Origin: Crocinitomicaceae bacterium | GTDB taxonomy: Bacteria; Bacteroidota; Bacteroidia; Flavobacteriales_G; Salibacteraceae | Direction of reading: 5' to 3' | Assembly: GCA_018623405.1 (NCBI GenBank) | Contig: JAAZVO010000133.1 | Span: forward strand, 1-7,180 | DNA: 7,180 nucleotides | Shown: positions 4,531 to 7,180 of the stretch, in pieces | How positions within the stretch are numbered: position 1 is the stretch's first letter | How the letters are laid out: each line of letters begins with the position of its first letter | Notes under the pieces: model-generated | Told to the model about the DNA's origin: nothing | What the model saw: only the letters and a program-made list of their open reading frames with translations | Databases searched by the model: none | Made by a program: the position numbers and the translations under genes

Positions 4531-7180
4531 ATGCGAAACCTCCTGAGGTTTATTTTCATTTTAATTTCTCTTGCACCTACATTATCATTTGCCCAATTTT
4601 TTTCTTGGACTGATGGTGGTGGTGGAATAGAAAACGACTTTGCAAGGCAAGTTTCAACTAATGATGCCGGTAGCATTTTTATGGTTGGTATTGCCAATGC
4701 AAGTGCAGATTTTGTTAGGATACAAAACGATTCGTTTCAAGTGGCGGGCGGGCAAGACGCATTTCTAATGAAATTTGCCAATAATGGCGATTTAAGGTTA
4801 ATTATCCCAGCTGGTGGCACAGGCGATGATGTTGCTAACGCTGTTTTAGCTGATAACTCAGGGAGTGTTTTTTGGGGCGGAGGTGTTGAAGCCCCTATTT
4901 TCATAGGAGCCTTACAAACTAATCACTTTGGAAAATCATTTTTTATCTCAGCTCATGATACATTAGGAGTTTCGAATTGGGTATTCACAGCAGATTCTAC
5001 GTTTGCAAATGGCCAACATGAAATTACCTCTATTGCAGAGCAAGGAACTAATTTAATTGCTTCGGGCTTTTATTATGGAGATATTGTGGTTGCAGGCACT
5101 AAATACAGTGGAGACCCACAAATTAAAATGCCTTTTGTTTTAAGTATTTCAAAAACAGGAAACCTTAATTGGTTTAAACCTATTATGGTTGGTGCCAGCT
5201 CTAACCTAAATGATATTGCTGTAGATGGGCAAGGAAATATTTACATTGGAGGTAGCTTTAGAAACTCCCTAACCCTAGATGGAGTTACAATAAATGCCAA
5301 TGCAAAAACAGATATATTCCTAGCTAAATTAAATTCATCAGGAAATAGAATATGGTTAAATAGATACGGTGGAGCAGAGCATGAAGGAATCAATTCTGTT
5401 GATGTTTTAAATAATACCTTGGTTTATGGGGGTTACTTTAGATTAAACTTAACTATTAGTGGTCAAACAATTTCATCGGCGTTAAATACAGATGCATTCT
5501 ATGCTATAGCAGATACTTCAGGTACAGTGCTTGAGTTAGAAAAGCTTGGTGGTTCCCAAACAGATGAGGTTAGCACCGTTTCCATCTCGCCAAATAAAAA
5601 AATTGCAATTGCTGGTTATGTTAATGATAATCCTATCATAAAGGGTAAAGCTTTCGTGAATTTTAAGCTTACAGGCTATGTTTTGTTAGTAGATTCATCC
5701 AATAATTTGTTAAAAAGAAGAGTTTTTGATGTAAATAGTAATCAATCTGTTACTGCTGTTGATTTTATTGATGATGATCAGATTGCTGTTGCCGGCAATT
5801 TTATTGGTACAACCTTATTTGACCCTTATGGAAGTTTGAATACCAATGGAAAGAACGACTTTTTCATTGCTAAGATGAGAGATTGTATAGGAAAAGTACC
5901 GGCCCCAATTTCATATCTAACTAACGATACAGTTTGCAAAGGGGATTCTGTTACTTTTTCTTCGTCAAATGCTCCAAATAAATCTTACAAATGGCTAAGA
6001 AATAATCAAATAATTTCAGGAGAAAATAACAATACTTTATCTGTATACAATCCCGGAAATTATAAGGTTATTGTAAATTTTGATGGATGTGAAGACACCT
6101 CAAAAGCTTTGAGAGCAGCTTTTTTGCCAAAACCCACCGCTACTATTCAAGCTTTTCCTGATGTTTGTGAAGGCCAAGACTCTTTAGTTTTAACCCAAGG
6201 CAAACCCTCAGGTGGTACATATTCTGGTCCTGGAGTGGCAAATGGTAAATTTGACCCTCAATTAGGAGTTGGAACTTATTTAATAAAATATACAGTAGTA
6301 GGAAGTTCAGGTTGTGTTGATTCTGCTCAAAGAAACTTAAATGTTGGCCCTGTGCCTGCAGTAAGTTTTCCAAACCTTCCAACATTATGTTCACATGATA
6401 CAATTTTACCTTTGAATACTGCAACTCCGAAAGGCGGTACCTATACAGGAATTGGGGTTTATAACTCAACCTTTAACGCAAGTGTGGGCTTTGGGACATG
6501 GGATATTGTTTACACTTATACAAATGCGAGTGGTTGCACTAATACCGATACTTCAAGCATTCAAGTAGATTCTTTACCCAAAATTGATATTGAAGATGTT
6601 GGGAGAGTTTGTCTTTTTAATGGCATTGTAACCTTAAATAATGCTTCACCTGCCGGTGGAGTTTATGAAGGTGGTGGTATTTCAGGAAATCAGTTTGACC
6701 CTACTCAAACCGGAATAGGAATATTTTTCCATTCCTATACAGTTACGGTTCCATCGGGTTGCACGAATACAAGAATTGCTACAATAACAGTTGAGGATGC
6801 TCCAAAACCTTTAATATCTACCGATAGCGTTTTTATTTGTGACAACGCATCCTTTAATATTACTACTTTAAATCAAAATTATTCAGCCTATAAATGGGAG
6901 GGAGGCTCAACCGATACTGTTGCCACAATTACTTCTGACATTCTTAAGATTGGAGGCCAATACCTAAGTTTAGAAGTTGTAAATGATCTTGGATGCTCAG
7001 GGTATGATTCTGTATTTGTTCAGGTATCGAAATGTAATGTGCTAACTGTTTATCCAAATCCAAGTACGGGTATTATAAATATGGGCTTTAATTCAGCTTA
7101 TAACGGCGAAGCATCATTACAAATGTTTAATACAGCAGGTATTAAAGTTTATGAGCAAGAAGTAGCCTATTTAAAAGGAG
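4531..7180 (+). CDS. Large secreted T9SS protein: beta-propeller-like repeats, Ig-like modules, type A sorting domain; C-terminus cut
   Basis: The gene is partial: 883 codons are present and the frame is open at the right edge. Residues 1-21 form a signal peptide with cleavage likely at SFA|Q22. Residues 22-450 hold seven propeller-like repeats, each with a D-x-F-x-x-K strand, a G-x-x-x-W turn and a GG..D stretch. Residues 457-530 form a PKD/Ig-like module starting NDTVCKGDSV. Residues 540-830 hold four more Cys-paired modules. From about V840, YPNPSTGIIN marks a type A T9SS C-terminal domain, of which perhaps 30-40 residues lie outside. The protein should cross the inner membrane by Sec and the outer membrane by T9SS, then be released or anchored on the surface. 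No catalytic domain is visible; an adhesive or structural role is an inference. ATG 4531 gives a compact signal peptide. An in-frame ATG at 4495, just after a stop, would add 12 residues and cannot be excluded. Confidence 0.9.
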   Translation, partial: MRNLLRFIFILISLAPTLSFAQFFSWTDGGGGIENDFARQVSTNDAGSIFMVGIANASADFVRIQNDSFQVAGGQDAFLMKFANNGDLRLIIPAGGTGDDVANAVLADNSGSVFWGGGVEAPIFIGALQTNHFGKSFFISAHDTLGVSNWVFTADSTFANGQHEITSIAEQGTNLIASGFYYGDIVVAGTKYSGDPQIKMPFVLSISKTGNLNWFKPIMVGASSNLNDIAVDGQGNIYIGGSFRNSLTLDGVTINANAKTDIFLAKLNSSGNRIWLNRYGGAEHEGINSVDVLNNTLVYGGYFRLNLTISGQTISSALNTDAFYAIADTSGTVLELEKLGGSQTDEVSTVSISPNKKIAIAGYVNDNPIIKGKAFVNFKLTGYVLLVDSSNNLLKRRVFDVNSNQSVTAVDFIDDDQIAVAGNFIGTTLFDPYGSLNTNGKNDFFIAKMRDCIGKVPAPISYLTNDTVCKGDSVTFSSSNAPNKSYKWLRNNQIISGENNNTLSVYNPGNYKVIVNFDGCEDTSKALRAAFLPKPTATIQAFPDVCEGQDSLVLTQGKPSGGTYSGPGVANGKFDPQLGVGTYLIKYTVVGSSGCVDSAQRNLNVGPVPAVSFPNLPTLCSHDTILPLNTATPKGGTYTGIGVYNSTFNASVGFGTWDIVYTYTNASGCTNTDTSSIQVDSLPKIDIEDVGRVCLFNGIVTLNNASPAGGVYEGGGISGNQFDPTQTGIGIFFHSYTVTVPSGCTNTRIATITVEDAPKPLISTDSVFICDNASFNITTLNQNYSAYKWEGGSTDTVATITSDILKIGGQYLSLEVVNDLGCSGYDSVFVQVSKCNVLTVYPNPSTGIINMGFNSAYNGEASLQMFNTAGIKVYEQEVAYLKG
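4536..4551. repeat. Perfect inverted repeat at codons 2-7 of the T9SS protein gene
   Basis: AAACCTC (4536-4542) and GAGGTTT (4545-4551) are exact reverse complements around CT. In the mRNA this could form a short hairpin right after the start codon at 4531; the loop would open at least one pair of the 7-base arms. The left arm with its centre reads CCTCCT, the same as the 16S rRNA anti-Shine-Dalgarno core. It may affect initiation or be accidental. Confidence 0.45.
4594..5880 (+). repeat. Seven propeller-blade-like protein repeats (about 61 residues each)
   Basis: The marker strands are DAFLMKF (residue 76), KSFFISA (135), MPFVLSI (200), DIFLAKL (261), DAFYAIA (321), GYVLLVD (382) and DFFIAKM (443). 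Spacing is close to 60-65 residues. Between them are GGTGDD, GGAEHE and GGSQTD turns, and strands such as NIYIGGSF, TLVYGGYF, KIAIAGY and QIAVAGNF. The mature N-terminus (FSWTDGGGG at 23-31, then IFMVG) looks like the inner strands that the last DFFIAKM would complete. This resembles SBBP-type repeats common in Bacteroidota secreted proteins. A seven-bladed fold with velcro closure is inferred from the count. Confidence 0.7.
5929..6996 (+). repeat. Five Cys-paired Ig-like modules (about 75 residues each)
   Basis: The first cysteines are C469, C546, C620, C694 and C770, spaced 77, 74, 74 and 76 residues apart. Each has a partner 49-52 residues later: C520, C595, C669, C744 and C822. Modules 2-4 share a core of the form P-x-GG-x-Y-x-G-x-G-(V/I), then F-(D/N)-(P/A), then an S-G-C near the end. 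Modules 1 and 5 are variants built around Y-K-W. The pairs are probably intra-module disulfides in Ig-like beta sandwiches. Only the amino-acid pattern repeats; the DNA has diverged, so the duplications are old. Confidence 0.75.
7048..7180 (+). other. T9SS type A C-terminal sorting domain, truncated by window edge
   Basis: The stretch begins VYPNPSTGIINMGF (from residue 840) and continues through ASLQMFNTAG and KVYEQEV. This is the standard opening of the Por-secretion type A domain, usually 70-80 residues long, that directs cargo to the T9SS and is cleaved at the surface. The later conserved part (GxYxL/V-x-x-G ... K-x-x-x) lies beyond the edge. Confidence 0.88.

Noticed and set aside
4512..4697. 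Minus-strand open frame of 61 codons over the start of the T9SS gene
   Set aside because: It is antisense to the signal peptide and first repeat, and has no motif or start signal of its own.
6143..6469. Minus-strand open frame of 108 codons
   Set aside because: It is antisense to the Ig-like modules, whose Cys spacing and repeats prove that the plus strand is coding.

Overview
The window looks like chromosomal DNA from a gliding or surface-colonising Bacteroidota, probably Flavobacteriia- or Cytophagia-like. The DNA is AT-rich. Starts lack well-spaced Shine-Dalgarno sequences, as is usual in that phylum. The last gene encodes a secreted protein that ends in a type IX secretion (T9SS) type A sorting domain, which is essentially confined to this phylum. 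Assignment below phylum is a guess. I see no RNA genes, insertion sequences, CRISPR arrays or broken genes.

Layout. From 1 to 1925 (minus strand, C-terminus outside the window) lies a large polytopic membrane protein of the YfhO-like, GT-C-type family. Its start overlaps by 11 bases the end of a Wzx/MOP-type polysaccharide flippase (1915-3408, minus), so the two are very probably one transcript read leftwards. A 61-base gap separates them from a divergent sulfotransferase gene (3470-4339, plus) that has clear PAPS-binding motifs. After a 191-base AT-rich spacer, a long secreted protein begins at 4531 (plus) and runs off the right edge. It has a signal peptide, seven beta-propeller-like repeats of about 61 residues, five Cys-paired Ig-like modules of about 75 residues, and the start of a T9SS sorting domain.

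How they may work together. A glycosyltransferase-like membrane protein, a lipid-linked oligosaccharide flippase and a sulfotransferase fit the making and decoration of a sulfated surface or secreted glycan. T9SS cargo is commonly attached to a surface lipopolysaccharide, so the neighbouring T9SS protein could be displayed on that surface. This link rests only on proximity. Each gene belongs to a recognisable family. The most distinctive points are the two-tier repeat architecture of the T9SS protein and the pairing of flippase, YfhO-like protein and sulfotransferase.
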